This document shows positions 18,024-25,786 of a DNA stretch of 44,409 bases, piece by piece. The stretch spans positions 1 through 44,409 of the forward strand of contig JAJXZS010000024.1 of NCBI GenBank assembly GCA_021779955.1. Direction: 5' to 3'. The notes below the pieces were generated by a model, which saw only the letters and a program-made list of their open reading frames with translations, was not told the origin of the DNA and made no database searches. The position numbers and the translations under genes are program-made. How positions within the stretch are numbered: position 1 is the stretch's first letter; each line of letters starts with the position of its first letter. Source of the stretch: Chloroflexota bacterium (lineage in GTDB: Bacteria > Chloroflexota > Anaerolineae > Anaerolineales > Anaerolineaceae).

Positions 18024-18078
18024 GGTTTTTCCTTGAATCAATGGTTGGAAATGACCTATGCTACCCGTTATTTACCGC

Positions 18079-18966
18079 TTACACCGTATCCATGAACGTA
18101 GCTTCCACCCGGTTGAACACGATCGAACCGACCGCCACGATCACCACCATAAACCCGAAACTGTAAAGCAGGTCGAACACGCTCACCAATCCCGCCCCCA
18201 GAAAAGCGTACCTGAAAGTCTCAACGATGGGCGTCATCGGGTTGAGCCGGATGAAAATCTGAAACCGCTCTGGTATCGCAGACACCGGCAGGATCACCGG
18301 GGTGGCGTACATCAGCAGCGTCACGCCGAACGACACCAAAAAGCGCAGATCGCGGTACTTCGTCGTCATGGCCGAAATCAGGATCCCCAACCCAAGCCCC
18401 TGTCCTGCCATGATCAGCAGCAGCAGTGGGAAGGACAGGATCCAGATGTTGGGCTGGATCGCCGTCCCTCGCAGCACGAAATAACCCACAAATACCAGGA
18501 AGAACGCGAACTGGATAAAGAAAGTGATCAGGTTGGAGATCAAAATCGAAACAGGCACCGCCATGCGCGGGAAGTACACCTTGCCGAACAGGTTGCTGTT
18601 CTGCACGAATGTGTTCGACGTTTTGACCAGGCAGTCCGCGAAGTAAGCCCACACCACGGTACCGGACATATAGAAAAGGAACTGCGGCAACCCGTCCGTG
18701 GGAAGCTGGGCGATATTGCCAAAGATGAACGTGAAAGTCAGCGTGGTCAGCAGCGGCTGGATCAGGTACCATAACGGCCCAAGGATGGTTTGCTTGTACA
18801 CCGAAACAAAGTCGCGGCGCACGAACAGCATCACCAGGTCGCGGTACTTCCACAACTCACCCAGGCGCAGGTCAAGCAACCTCCGTTGGGGCTGGATGAT
18901 CAGGTCCCATTTTTCAGGCATTTCCGCGATTTGATTTTCGATTTGTTGTTCGATGGATTGGGTCAT
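18079..18966 (-). CDS. wzm: Wzm-like ABC exporter permease
   Basis: A 295-residue ABC-2 type permease of the polysaccharide/teichoic-acid exporter group (Wzm/TagG). It starts with an amphipathic, cytoplasmic region (PQRRLLDLRLGELWKYRDLV). Six membrane segments follow, with the landmark sequences VYKQTILGPLWYLIQPLL, FFADCLVKTSNTFVQNSNL-like coupling region around residues 110-135 (read here as YFADCLVKTSNTFVQNSNLF) and LNPMTPIVETFRYAFLG near the C-terminus. With the Wzt protein it should flip the lipid-linked glycan across the cytoplasmic membrane. It is the first gene of the long minus-strand cluster; a perfect 21-base palindrome lies 28 bases ahead of its start. GC-rich. Confidence 0.93.
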   Translation of the reverse strand: MTQSIEQQIENQIAEMPEKWDLIIQPQRRLLDLRLGELWKYRDLVMLFVRRDFVSVYKQTILGPLWYLIQPLLTTLTFTFIFGNIAQLPTDGLPQFLFYMSGTVVWAYFADCLVKTSNTFVQNSNLFGKVYFPRMAVPVSILISNLITFFIQFAFFLVFVGYFVLRGTAIQPNIWILSFPLLLLIMAGQGLGLGILISAMTTKYRDLRFLVSFGVTLLMYATPVILPVSAIPERFQIFIRLNPMTPIVETFRYAFLGAGLVSVFDLLYSFGFMVVIVAVGSIVFNRVEATFMDTV

Positions 18967-18993
18967 GAAAGGCTCTTTCCGTGCTCCGCCCTA

Positions 18994-19014
18994 TCGACAT
19001 GAATTTCATGTCGA
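18994..19014. promoter_or_regulatory. Perfect palindrome upstream of the glycan cluster
   Basis: Arms TCGACATGAA (18994-19003) and TTCATGTCGA (19005-19014) are exact inverted copies around a single central base. It sits 28 bases before the first codon of the exporter permease gene, a natural place for a repressor operator or for an RNA hairpin over the leader. There is no U-run, so it is not a terminator. Confidence 0.5.
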
Positions 19015-19598
19015 ACAAGATACAAACATTACGCAGCTGACCGGGCACCCTTTCCTGGGTGAGCGAGTCAGCCGTTTTGGATAAGAGGGTAACTTACCCC
19101 TGAGCCGGTACCGTTATTTGATCCATAGGTGCTTAATCGAAGTGCAATTGCCACGAATAATCGTCCTTTACCCCATCCTCGATTTTGCGCGGGCTGATGC
19201 AAAATCATTCGCCCTGGTATTGATTCAGGCATTTGCGGGTCAAATATGTTGGGTTTTGAGCATCTTTCTCAACTTCTCTTGCCATTGCCCCCTGCAGGAT
19301 CATCGACCCTGTGGACAGGGCGCCATATTCCGCTCGTTGGACCATTTGATTAAAACGATATGAGAAAGCTTGAAATATTTTACCACAGATATTTATTTGG
19401 ATGTAAACAGGAAATGGGTACAACTTCATTACCGTTTTCCCAGCCTCCTGTGTGCCACGCAGCGTTGGGCGCCCTCCGATAGTCCAACACGGCTCCAGCC
19501 CCTATCAAAAAATGCCCGGCCTGCCCCAGTATGCAGCCCCTGCTATATCCCCGCGTATCGGCCAATAAAATTACCAAACTGCCAGAATTCACGCCAGC

Positions 19599-19650
19599 TT
19601 TGCAGGGCTTGACAGGGGTTGTATAATTAAATTATGAGAACATATGTTCT
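19599..19650 (+). promoter_or_regulatory. Promoter with LexA/SOS-type box, no clear gene
   Basis: TTTGCA (19599-19604), a 17-base spacer and TATAAT (19622-19627) make a good promoter. At 19637-19650 lies the perfect palindrome AGAACATATGTTCT, which contains GAAC-N4-GTTC, the core of the Gram-positive (DinR/Bacillus-type) LexA box. The box would cover about +3 to +16, a repressing position. The only frame downstream (19634-19939) has unlikely composition and begins inside the box, so the controlled gene may have been lost, may be a small RNA, or may be outside what I can recognise. Confidence 0.55.
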
Positions 19651-19947
19651 ACATCAAATCAACCGCCGGCAAACCACAGCGATCCCTGCGCTGGTCAACC
19701 CGCCGATTCGTTTCGATTCGTCCCCATTTTTTTTCACAAATAACGAATCCGGCCGCGTGAACTGCCATAGCCCTGGCGATGATTTGCGCAATGGGTGCGC
19801 CCCCCGGCGCGGCTCGACCGTGCCGCCTGCTGATATCATCCCCTCGATGGGGGTAAAGGGTAGGCGCCCCTCGCGCAGCACCCCTCAGGGGCGTGGGAGG
19901 CTCGAAGTCCTCTCAATGGGGATCTCGAAGTCATATTAAAATCAAAG

Positions 19948-20021
19948 CGCCCCCGCAGGGATTCGAACCCTGAACCTACTGATTCGAAGTCAGGCACTCT
20001 GTCCAATTGAGCTACGGGGGC
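19948..20021 (-). tRNA. tRNA-Arg (anticodon UCG)
   Basis: A 74-base cloverleaf on the minus strand. Acceptor arms are GCCCCCG and CGGGGGC with discriminator G. The D arm is GCTC-AATTGGACA-GAGT, the anticodon loop CTTCGAA gives UCG for Arg CGA codons, and the T arm is CAGGG-TTCGAAT-CCCTG. The first pair of the anticodon stem is a C-U mismatch. No CCA is encoded. A TATAAT at 20033-20038 (minus strand) could be its -10 element. Confidence 0.93.
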
Positions 20022-20060
20022 GAACTGCCTCAATTATACTGTAATTTCACTTTCCATTCT

Positions 20061-22289
20061 TTACTTTTGCGCGTAGTCAATCAGATTTTGCACCAGTTGC
20101 GGGTTCAGCAGCCCTGATTGGTCAGCCCCGAGCATGCCGATATCTGCAAGCGCGATCACGGTTCCCGATCCTTGCTCAACTTTACCCAGCACAGCATCCC
20201 CGCTGATCAGCGCAAGGGCAGTCCCATGCTCCATCGTGAAGCAAATGCCATCGCCGTAGTACCACAGCACTCCCATCATGCCGTCTGTCAGCTCGTCGCT
20301 TACGATGTCTGATGCAAAGCCCCCTTCAAACTGCGGCGGCATGTAGCTGATCCCAAAGGACTCGGAAAGGAGATTCATCTTGCTCCAATCCTCATTGGCT
20401 TCATATTGTGTTCCGTAGTACCCGAGCCTTGACGCCGCGTTGGTGATGAGCAAGGTACCTCCCGAATCAACGTAACTTTTCAGCACCCCGATTTCTCCCT
20501 GCGTCCAGGCGACGTCATAGGCTGCTTCGGTCCGATTGCTGCCGGGTAGGTCGAAGGCGGGCAGGGCGATGACCAACGCCGCATTTTCAAGATCTGCAGC
20601 GTTCAATTCACTCCCGAAAGGCACGACATCCACGTCGTAGCCTGCGTTTTCGAATGCAAGCCCCAGGTCGAACATACCCGCAGGGGTCATCAAGACATCT
20701 TCAGTGTGCGATGCCACCAGCACAATCCTTTTCGTATCCGCCGGTTCCTGTCTGAAGGTCGGAACACCGGCTGGCAATGTAGCGGCATCCAGCGCGATCT
20801 TGGCCATATTCAGGAATTCCGGTTCCACCTCGCGCACAAGCGTCACTTCGTCATAAGGATCGTGCAGGTGGCCCGCGAACCACACGCCGTTGTATTCGTC
20901 CATCATTTCTTCACTATCGTAGACGATGTCGAAATTGGCTACATTGTAACCGGCAAAGCTGCTGTTATCTGACGCCAGAGGCATATACACCTGTTGGACA
21001 TCGATCCCCTGGTCTTTTGCGCGCCCGGAGAGGTAAGTGATCCACGGATCATCGGTGTCCCCGGGCTGCATCCCCGATCCATAGGCAAAGTTCAAGGTCG
21101 CAGGGGCGCCCTCAACAGGACGCGACAGGCAATCGATATTGACCATGCCGATCAACTTATCCACGATCTCCTGGTGTGAAGCCGTGAAGTTTGCCGATCC
21201 GAGCAAACCAAGCTCTTCGCTTCCATACCAGACCAAATAAAGATCGTATTCTGGGATATATCCGGTTTGGTTGAAAGTAGCCGCAATCTCGAGAAGAATC
21301 GCTGACCCAGCGCCGTCATCGAGCGCGCCGGGGGTGTTGGCGCTGTCAAGATGCGCCGAAAGAAGCACACCTCTCTCATGATTCTTTCCGGGTATCTTTG
21401 TGATCAGATTGGCTGAGGTACCCGGCGAGAGGACGTCGGTGTCCCAGGTCAGGCTCGCCGACCCAAAACTGCCCAGGGCTTGCCACGGATCGGAAGGATT
21501 TCCTGGTAGATCTTCCAGGCGCATGTAGATCGTCGGGATGGATGGTTTTGTTTGGATGTACGACGTGGTCCCAAGGTCGGCAAGGTAGGTTCCGTGGCTG
21601 GCATCTGGCGCATTCGAGTATTGCGTCACAAAGACGATCCCCTCGGGTTGCGCATCGATTGCAGCTACCGTTCTTTGCATCGCTTTGCTTTCATCAACGA
21701 GGTTTATATCGATCCAGGCATAGTCGACGAAGAGAACCTTGCCTTTCATGCTGCCGATTGCAAGCTCCATTGCGTCAACACCGTCACGGACTATTGCCAT
21801 TTCACCAGAAACCGTGACTGGATTGGGATCCGTATCGTTGAGAACGCCGTCAGAGTCCAGCCGTAGCGCGGATTGAATATCGTTCCGTGATCCTCTCAAT
21901 CCGTTGACAGGCACGTCCACAGTTCCATTGTTGGATGAGAGTTGCAGAGCTGCTTTATGGATCTCGGTGGCAAGGAACACGTTGAAAGATTCCCGCGTCA
22001 CCTCGAGACCGGACGAAGTGAGATTAGCCAATTGACCCAATTGCAGCTGAACATAGTCGAAAGCTTCCTTCTCGCCTTGTGTTGCAGAGGTACGCCAACC
22101 CGAATAAGCCTGAACGGCAGTAAGTTCTTCGAGAAAACCGTACATTCGGTCCGCATCGATTGAGGGAGCAGGCGGGGTGAGGCTTGGGGTGGGTGAGGTG
22201 GTCTTTTCGACGACCGAACAGGCACTCGCCAGGACGAGAACCAGGCTGATCAACAGATTGAAGAAGTGACGCGGTGATTTCATTTTCAC
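20061..22289 (-). CDS. M28 family metallopeptidase lipoprotein
   Basis: A 742-residue exported protein. A lipoprotein signal peptide ends in the lipobox LASAC at about residue 23, followed by a Thr/Pro-rich linker. A PA-like insertion covers about residues 150-300. The M28 peptidase core follows: LLSAHLDSANTPGALDDGAGS (first His and bridging Asp), WYGSEELGLLGSANF (catalytic Glu), MVNIDCLSRP (metal Asp) and GHLHDPYDEVTLV (last His). Residues from about 520 to the end form a ThuA/DUF4350-like alpha/beta domain (KRIVLVASHTEDVL, SYVDSGGTLLITNAASRLGY). It should act as a zinc aminopeptidase at the cell surface. A GAGAGGTG ribosome binding site precedes the ATG at 22289. It ends 39 bases upstream of the tRNA gene on the same strand, with no terminator between. 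Confidence 0.88.
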   Translation of the reverse strand: MKMKSPRHFFNLLISLVLVLASACSVVEKTTSPTPSLTPPAPSIDADRMYGFLEELTAVQAYSGWRTSATQGEKEAFDYVQLQLGQLANLTSSGLEVTRESFNVFLATEIHKAALQLSSNNGTVDVPVNGLRGSRNDIQSALRLDSDGVLNDTDPNPVTVSGEMAIVRDGVDAMELAIGSMKGKVLFVDYAWIDINLVDESKAMQRTVAAIDAQPEGIVFVTQYSNAPDASHGTYLADLGTTSYIQTKPSIPTIYMRLEDLPGNPSDPWQALGSFGSASLTWDTDVLSPGTSANLITKIPGKNHERGVLLSAHLDSANTPGALDDGAGSAILLEIAATFNQTGYIPEYDLYLVWYGSEELGLLGSANFTASHQEIVDKLIGMVNIDCLSRPVEGAPATLNFAYGSGMQPGDTDDPWITYLSGRAKDQGIDVQQVYMPLASDNSSFAGYNVANFDIVYDSEEMMDEYNGVWFAGHLHDPYDEVTLVREVEPEFLNMAKIALDAATLPAGVPTFRQEPADTKRIVLVASHTEDVLMTPAGMFDLGLAFENAGYDVDVVPFGSELNAADLENAALVIALPAFDLPGSNRTEAAYDVAWTQGEIGVLKSYVDSGGTLLITNAASRLGYYGTQYEANEDWSKMNLLSESFGISYMPPQFEGGFASDIVSDELTDGMMGVLWYYGDGICFTMEHGTALALISGDAVLGKVEQGSGTVIALADIGMLGADQSGLLNPQLVQNLIDYAQK

Positions 22290-22312
22290 CTCTCTGTAGA
22301 CCGATCAAAAGC

Positions 22313-22341
22313 GAAGACCTCCAAACTCTCAGAGGTCTTTG
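22313..22341 (-). terminator. Hairpin after the ABC-2 exporter operon
   Basis: AAGACCTC and GAGGTCTT form an 8-bp stem between the end of the permease gene at 22346 and the M28 gene. The following sequence has only a weak T-run (CGCTTTTG), so its strength as a terminator is uncertain. Confidence 0.5.
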
Positions 22342-22345
22342 CCGG

Positions 22346-23584
22346 TTAAGCCCTGCTGAAAAGCATACGCAAGAAGTATTTCAGCGAGAATGCTGTTCCT
22401 GATAGCAGGTTTTGTGTCCTGAAAAGGCCTGCGATTGCCCGAACAAGGAATATCGCTGTAAGCGCGAGCAGACCCAGGCTCAAGAGGATTTGCCAGATTG
22501 GAACCGGTATACTGGAAAGCCGTGCCATCATCGTGGAAGGTGCGGTCAGCGGGAAAATGCTCAAGATGACAACAAGTGTGCTGTTCGGTTGCTGGATGAG
22601 TTGGTTGATGAACACCAGCGGCACGACCATCGGCAAAATGACGATGGTGGTTGCTTGCGATGCCTCACGCAGGCTGGGCACCAGCGCGCCGATCCCGGCC
22701 ATCAGGCTGGCATAAACGGCATAACCCAGAAGGAAGAAGAAGACTCCCCAGATCAGCAAAGAAACGGGAATCTGAAATGCAGAAGACAGGGCGAAAAGCG
22801 ATGTGGAAGAGTTGAGCAACAACATTCCTGAGCCCAACCAGACCACGGTTTGGAGCAAGCCGGCCAGCCCTAGTGCGATGATCTTGCCGCTAAGCAATTC
22901 TGCAGGAGTTACCGAAGTCATCAGAATTTCCATGACGCGATTCTGCTTTTCATTCGTGATGCTGCTCAGCATCAATGTAGATGAGCTAAGGATCACGATA
23001 TAAAAGAGAAATGTGACGATATAGGGGATGATGTACGTCAAAGGATTATCGACGTTTCGCTGTTCGACGTTCGTCACCGACACCTGCGTTGCATTGATTG
23101 GATCCTGAATGCGATATGCCAGATTGAGATTTCCGTTCGTGAGCGCATAGGCCATTAAGGCATCAATAGAAGAGCTTTGACTGACCCCGGACATGGGATT
23201 GTAGTCCGGCCTGACATAGATCACGCTGCCGCTCTGGAGGTAATCCTTGGAGATGATGAAATAGGCGCCGATTTCCTTGCTCGCCAGGGAGGCTTTGGCA
23301 TCCGTCTCGTTATTGAATCGTATCAGGCGATATTCATAACCAGGCGGGATTACCTTTACCAATCCGCTCTCATCGATGAAACCTTCAGGCAGGGTTGAAA
23401 CTGTGGGCTGGAACAGCGTGCTCACAATGGAACCGGCCGATTGTCCGGTCGATTTTTGGATGATATTGATGATCACTACCGAGAGCATCCCCACGAGGGG
23501 GATCAAGATCAGCGTCAAGATAAAAGATCTTCGCCTGACTGTAGACACAAATTCATTTCTTAAAACGAGTAGCATTTTTGACAT
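22346..23584 (-). CDS. ABC-2 type permease (NatB/YhaP-like)
   Basis: A 412-residue permease. One N-terminal membrane segment (SFILTLILIPLVGMLSVVIIN) is followed by a large extracytoplasmic domain (about residues 45-180). Five further segments follow, starting with LTYIIPYIVTFLFYIVILSSST. The motif ITNEKQNRVMEILMTSVTPAELLSGKI is the family hallmark, the coupling helix region of NatB-like exporters. It is 9 bases downstream of a paralogous permease and forms a heterodimeric exporter with it and the ATPase at 24790-25695. Na+ (NatAB) or peptide/antibiotic export are both known for this family; the substrate is unknown here. Confidence 0.9.
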   Translation of the reverse strand: MSKMLLVLRNEFVSTVRRRSFILTLILIPLVGMLSVVIINIIQKSTGQSAGSIVSTLFQPTVSTLPEGFIDESGLVKVIPPGYEYRLIRFNNETDAKASLASKEIGAYFIISKDYLQSGSVIYVRPDYNPMSGVSQSSSIDALMAYALTNGNLNLAYRIQDPINATQVSVTNVEQRNVDNPLTYIIPYIVTFLFYIVILSSSTLMLSSITNEKQNRVMEILMTSVTPAELLSGKIIALGLAGLLQTVVWLGSGMLLLNSSTSLFALSSAFQIPVSLLIWGVFFFLLGYAVYASLMAGIGALVPSLREASQATTIVILPMVVPLVFINQLIQQPNSTLVVILSIFPLTAPSTMMARLSSIPVPIWQILLSLGLLALTAIFLVRAIAGLFRTQNLLSGTAFSLKYFLRMLFSRA

Positions 23585-23593
23585 AGTTGGCCT

Positions 23594-24793
23594 CTACCCT
23601 CGGTTAAAAGCGTCACGTAATGAGAGGCGTTTGCCATATTGCAGCATGCCAAGGCGGAATACTCTGCCGGCAAACCAGAGGGAAAAGATCGCCAGCGCCC
23701 AGAGCAGCGAAATGGAAATGGCGACCTGCCAAAATGGAAGCGTAGTAAAGATAGCTCGCATTGGCAACGCAATCGGGGCAGTGAACGGGAACATACTCAT
23801 TCCCAGCGCTACAGGCCCATTGGGGTTGAACATAATGCTGGTTACGAACCAGTATGGAACCACCAATGGCAATGTAAACAGACCGGCTAGTTGCTGAGCT
23901 TCACGCATTTCCGTTACCATGGATCCGATCGCACCCATGAATCCTGCAACGGCGATGAACGCTGGCAAGAAGGTGACCAAGAGCAATACCATATATCCTG
24001 GATCGATATTGATCGTCTGGTCGATCGGTAGGAATTTGGGAGCGATACTCAGGCCTACGATCGCAAACATAATCCAGACGACCAGTTCCGTGAGCCCAAC
24101 CATCAAGTCTCCGGTAATTTTGCCTGCCATCAATTGGGTAGGAGAGATCGATGTGACTAGGATTTCCATGGTACGATTTTCTTTTTCTTCGACAACAGCT
24201 TGAAGCAGATATCCTCCGGTGATGTTGACGGCGATAAAGAACAACACCCCGGAAAGCAGCGGGAGCACGATCGAAATCCAGTTATTGGCATTCATTTCCC
24301 GGGCTCCGTCAAGAGAACGAACGATCAGATTGTTCCCGTTGATCAGGCGTGTCGCGTCAACCTGAGGTAACCCTGAAACCAGGTTGTACCTCAGAAAATC
24401 ACCAAAATCCGTCGAGGCATTATTCCCGGCATTTGGCCCGCTGACCATGGTTGCTTCGCCGCTATTCATATAATTCTGCGAAAGCACATAATACGCCTGA
24501 ATATCCCCGGCTGCGAGAGCGTCTTTTGCTGCGTTTTCAGTGTCATAATTGATTACTCGCACAGCAGGCGATGTTGAGGTAGGGCTTGGCGGTACCTGTT
24601 GTGGATTATCAATTATGTGATAAGGATCAACATATCCTATTGGCGATGGATTCTCGTTGAGCCTTACAGTAAGGTAGCTCAGCCCAATAACAAATCCCAC
24701 CATCAACGGCATGCTCAAGATGGCAAAGATGAATCGCTTTCGCAGCACATGCCGTTTGTATTCGTAAGCAAAAACCAGAAGAAATTTCTTCAC
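23594..24793 (-). CDS. ABC-2 type permease (NatB/YhaP-like)
   Basis: A 399-residue paralogue of the next gene downstream with the same plan. One N-terminal segment (FIFAILSMPLMVGFVIGLSYL) is followed by an extracytoplasmic domain of about 140 residues, then the hallmark VVEEKENRTMEILVTSISPTQLMAGKI and five more segments. The extracytoplasmic part has a Pro/Ser/Thr-rich stretch (PQQVPPSPTSTSPAV). Its start overlaps the stop of the ATPase gene by 4 bases (ATGA). With its paralogue it would make the membrane pore of a three-gene exporter. Confidence 0.9.
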   Translation of the reverse strand: MKKFLLVFAYEYKRHVLRKRFIFAILSMPLMVGFVIGLSYLTVRLNENPSPIGYVDPYHIIDNPQQVPPSPTSTSPAVRVINYDTENAAKDALAAGDIQAYYVLSQNYMNSGEATMVSGPNAGNNASTDFGDFLRYNLVSGLPQVDATRLINGNNLIVRSLDGAREMNANNWISIVLPLLSGVLFFIAVNITGGYLLQAVVEEKENRTMEILVTSISPTQLMAGKITGDLMVGLTELVVWIMFAIVGLSIAPKFLPIDQTINIDPGYMVLLLVTFLPAFIAVAGFMGAIGSMVTEMREAQQLAGLFTLPLVVPYWFVTSIMFNPNGPVALGMSMFPFTAPIALPMRAIFTTLPFWQVAISISLLWALAIFSLWFAGRVFRLGMLQYGKRLSLRDAFNRG

Positions 24794-25695
24794 TCCTCGC
24801 CCCCTGATTCTTTCACCACCTGGATGAAGATCTCGTCAAGGGTTGGCATTGCGATTTCGAACTTTTCTAATGGAATATTTCTTTCCAATAGAGTTCGCAG
24901 TATGTCTTCGGTCTTTACGCCTTTTGCCAATGTGAGCAATTTGCTCCCGTTATGTTTTTGCACGCTCGTAACCCCAGGTAGACCATCAGGGAGGTCCTGG
25001 CTTGATTCGACCACAATAGCATCCCGCGCAAATTGATGCTGAATTTCATGCAAAGCGCCGTAAAGCACAACCCGCCCACGGTTGATGAGCGCAAGCCTGT
25101 CACATAACTCTTCGGCATTGTGCATCTGGTGGGTGCACATGACAATCGCCGTGCCTTTTGCCCTCCATTCGAGCAGTATGTCTTTCACCATTTGGGTGTT
25201 GACAGGGTCAAGCGCGCTGAACGGCTCATCGATGATCACAATCTGAGGTTCGTGAACCAGGGTGGTGATCAATTGTGCCTTCTGCTGCATGCCTTTGCTT
25301 AACTCTTTGACCTTCTTCTTCCTGGCATCCAATAGATCGAATCGCACCAGATAGTCGTTGACTCGGCTGCGTGCTTCACTCTCCGTAAGGCCTTTCAGAG
25401 TCGCCAGATAGATCAGGCAGCGATCGAGTTGCATCTCCTGGTAAAGGCCGCGTTCTTCGGGAAGATAACCGATCAGATTCTTCTTTTCCTCAGACATTGG
25501 TCCGTCAAGAACGGATATCGTTCCTGAATCCGGCTTGAAGATATCGAGAATGATGCGCAAAGACGTCGTTTTACCTGCGCCGTTCGGTCCAAGCAGACCA
25601 AAGATCTCTCCAGGCTCGACCGTGAAGCTCACTTTATCGACAGCTTGTAAATTACCAAATTTCTTGGATATCTCCCTGACATCGATGGACGGCAT
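24790..25695 (-). CDS. ABC exporter ATPase (NatA-like)
   Basis: About 301 residues starting MPSIDVREISKKFG at 25695, preceded by an AAAGGA ribosome binding site. The longer frame to 25827 would run through a terminator hairpin and is not credible. Walker A is GLLGPNGAGKTTSLRIIL, the signature region VKELSKGMQQKAQLI and Walker B IVIIDEPFSALDP. The tail from about residue 220 is a DUF4162-like domain typical of the NatA/CcmA group. It energises the two permeases encoded downstream. A TATAAT at 25723-25728 (minus strand) with about 20 bases of leader is a likely -10 element. Confidence 0.92.
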   Translation of the reverse strand: MPSIDVREISKKFGNLQAVDKVSFTVEPGEIFGLLGPNGAGKTTSLRIILDIFKPDSGTISVLDGPMSEEKKNLIGYLPEERGLYQEMQLDRCLIYLATLKGLTESEARSRVNDYLVRFDLLDARKKKVKELSKGMQQKAQLITTLVHEPQIVIIDEPFSALDPVNTQMVKDILLEWRAKGTAIVMCTHQMHNAEELCDRLALINRGRVVLYGALHEIQHQFARDAIVVESSQDLPDGLPGVTSVQKHNGSKLLTLAKGVKTEDILRTLLERNIPLEKFEIAMPTLDEIFIQVVKESGGEE

Positions 25696-25732
25696 TTGAA
25701 ATCCTTTCGTTCGGATGGTTTGATTATAAGAT

Positions 25733-25771
25733 AAAAAAGTGCCCTCTACTCGTATACGAGTAGAGGGCACT
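25733..25771 (-). terminator. Terminator of the nucleoside-type ABC operon
   Basis: AGTGCCCTCTACTCG (25738-25752) pairs perfectly with 25757-25771 around the loop TATA. On the minus strand it is followed by six T. The 15-bp perfect stem is unusually long; the plus strand has only TTT. Confidence 0.9.
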
Positions 25772-25786
25772 TTAAGTTGCCAGAAA

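Larger units (their letters stand above)
18967..19947. other. Gene-poor interval upstream of the glycan cluster
   Basis: About 980 bases with no frame that resembles a protein. Besides the 21-base palindrome it contains a nested inverted repeat (GCTGAC/GTCAGC at 19036-19041 and 19067-19072, enclosing CACCC/GGGTG), a promoter with a LexA-type box near 19600-19650 and a GC-rich hairpin near 19865-19893 (CGCCCCT/AGGGGCG). Two copies of CTCGAAGTC are at 19901 and 19924. The promoter of the glycan cluster should lie in the first few hundred bases, but I could not identify a convincing -35/-10 pair. Confidence 0.5.

Noticed and set aside
18058-18774. 238-codon plus-strand frame antisense to wzm
   Set aside because: Extremely His/Arg/Gln-rich shadow of the permease gene; its sense partner is clearly the real gene.
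19609-19627. TTGACA near TATAAT in the gene-poor interval
   Set aside because: The two hexamers are only 7 bases apart; TTTGCA at 19599 with a 17-base spacer is the better -35.
19634-19939. 101-codon plus-strand frame starting at the LexA-type box
   Set aside because: Begins inside the palindrome, has no ribosome binding site and unlikely composition; it resembles no SOS protein.
19836-20033. 65-codon minus-strand frame across the tRNA gene
   Set aside because: APVAQLDRVPDFESVGSGFESLRG is the well-known false translation of a tRNA gene.
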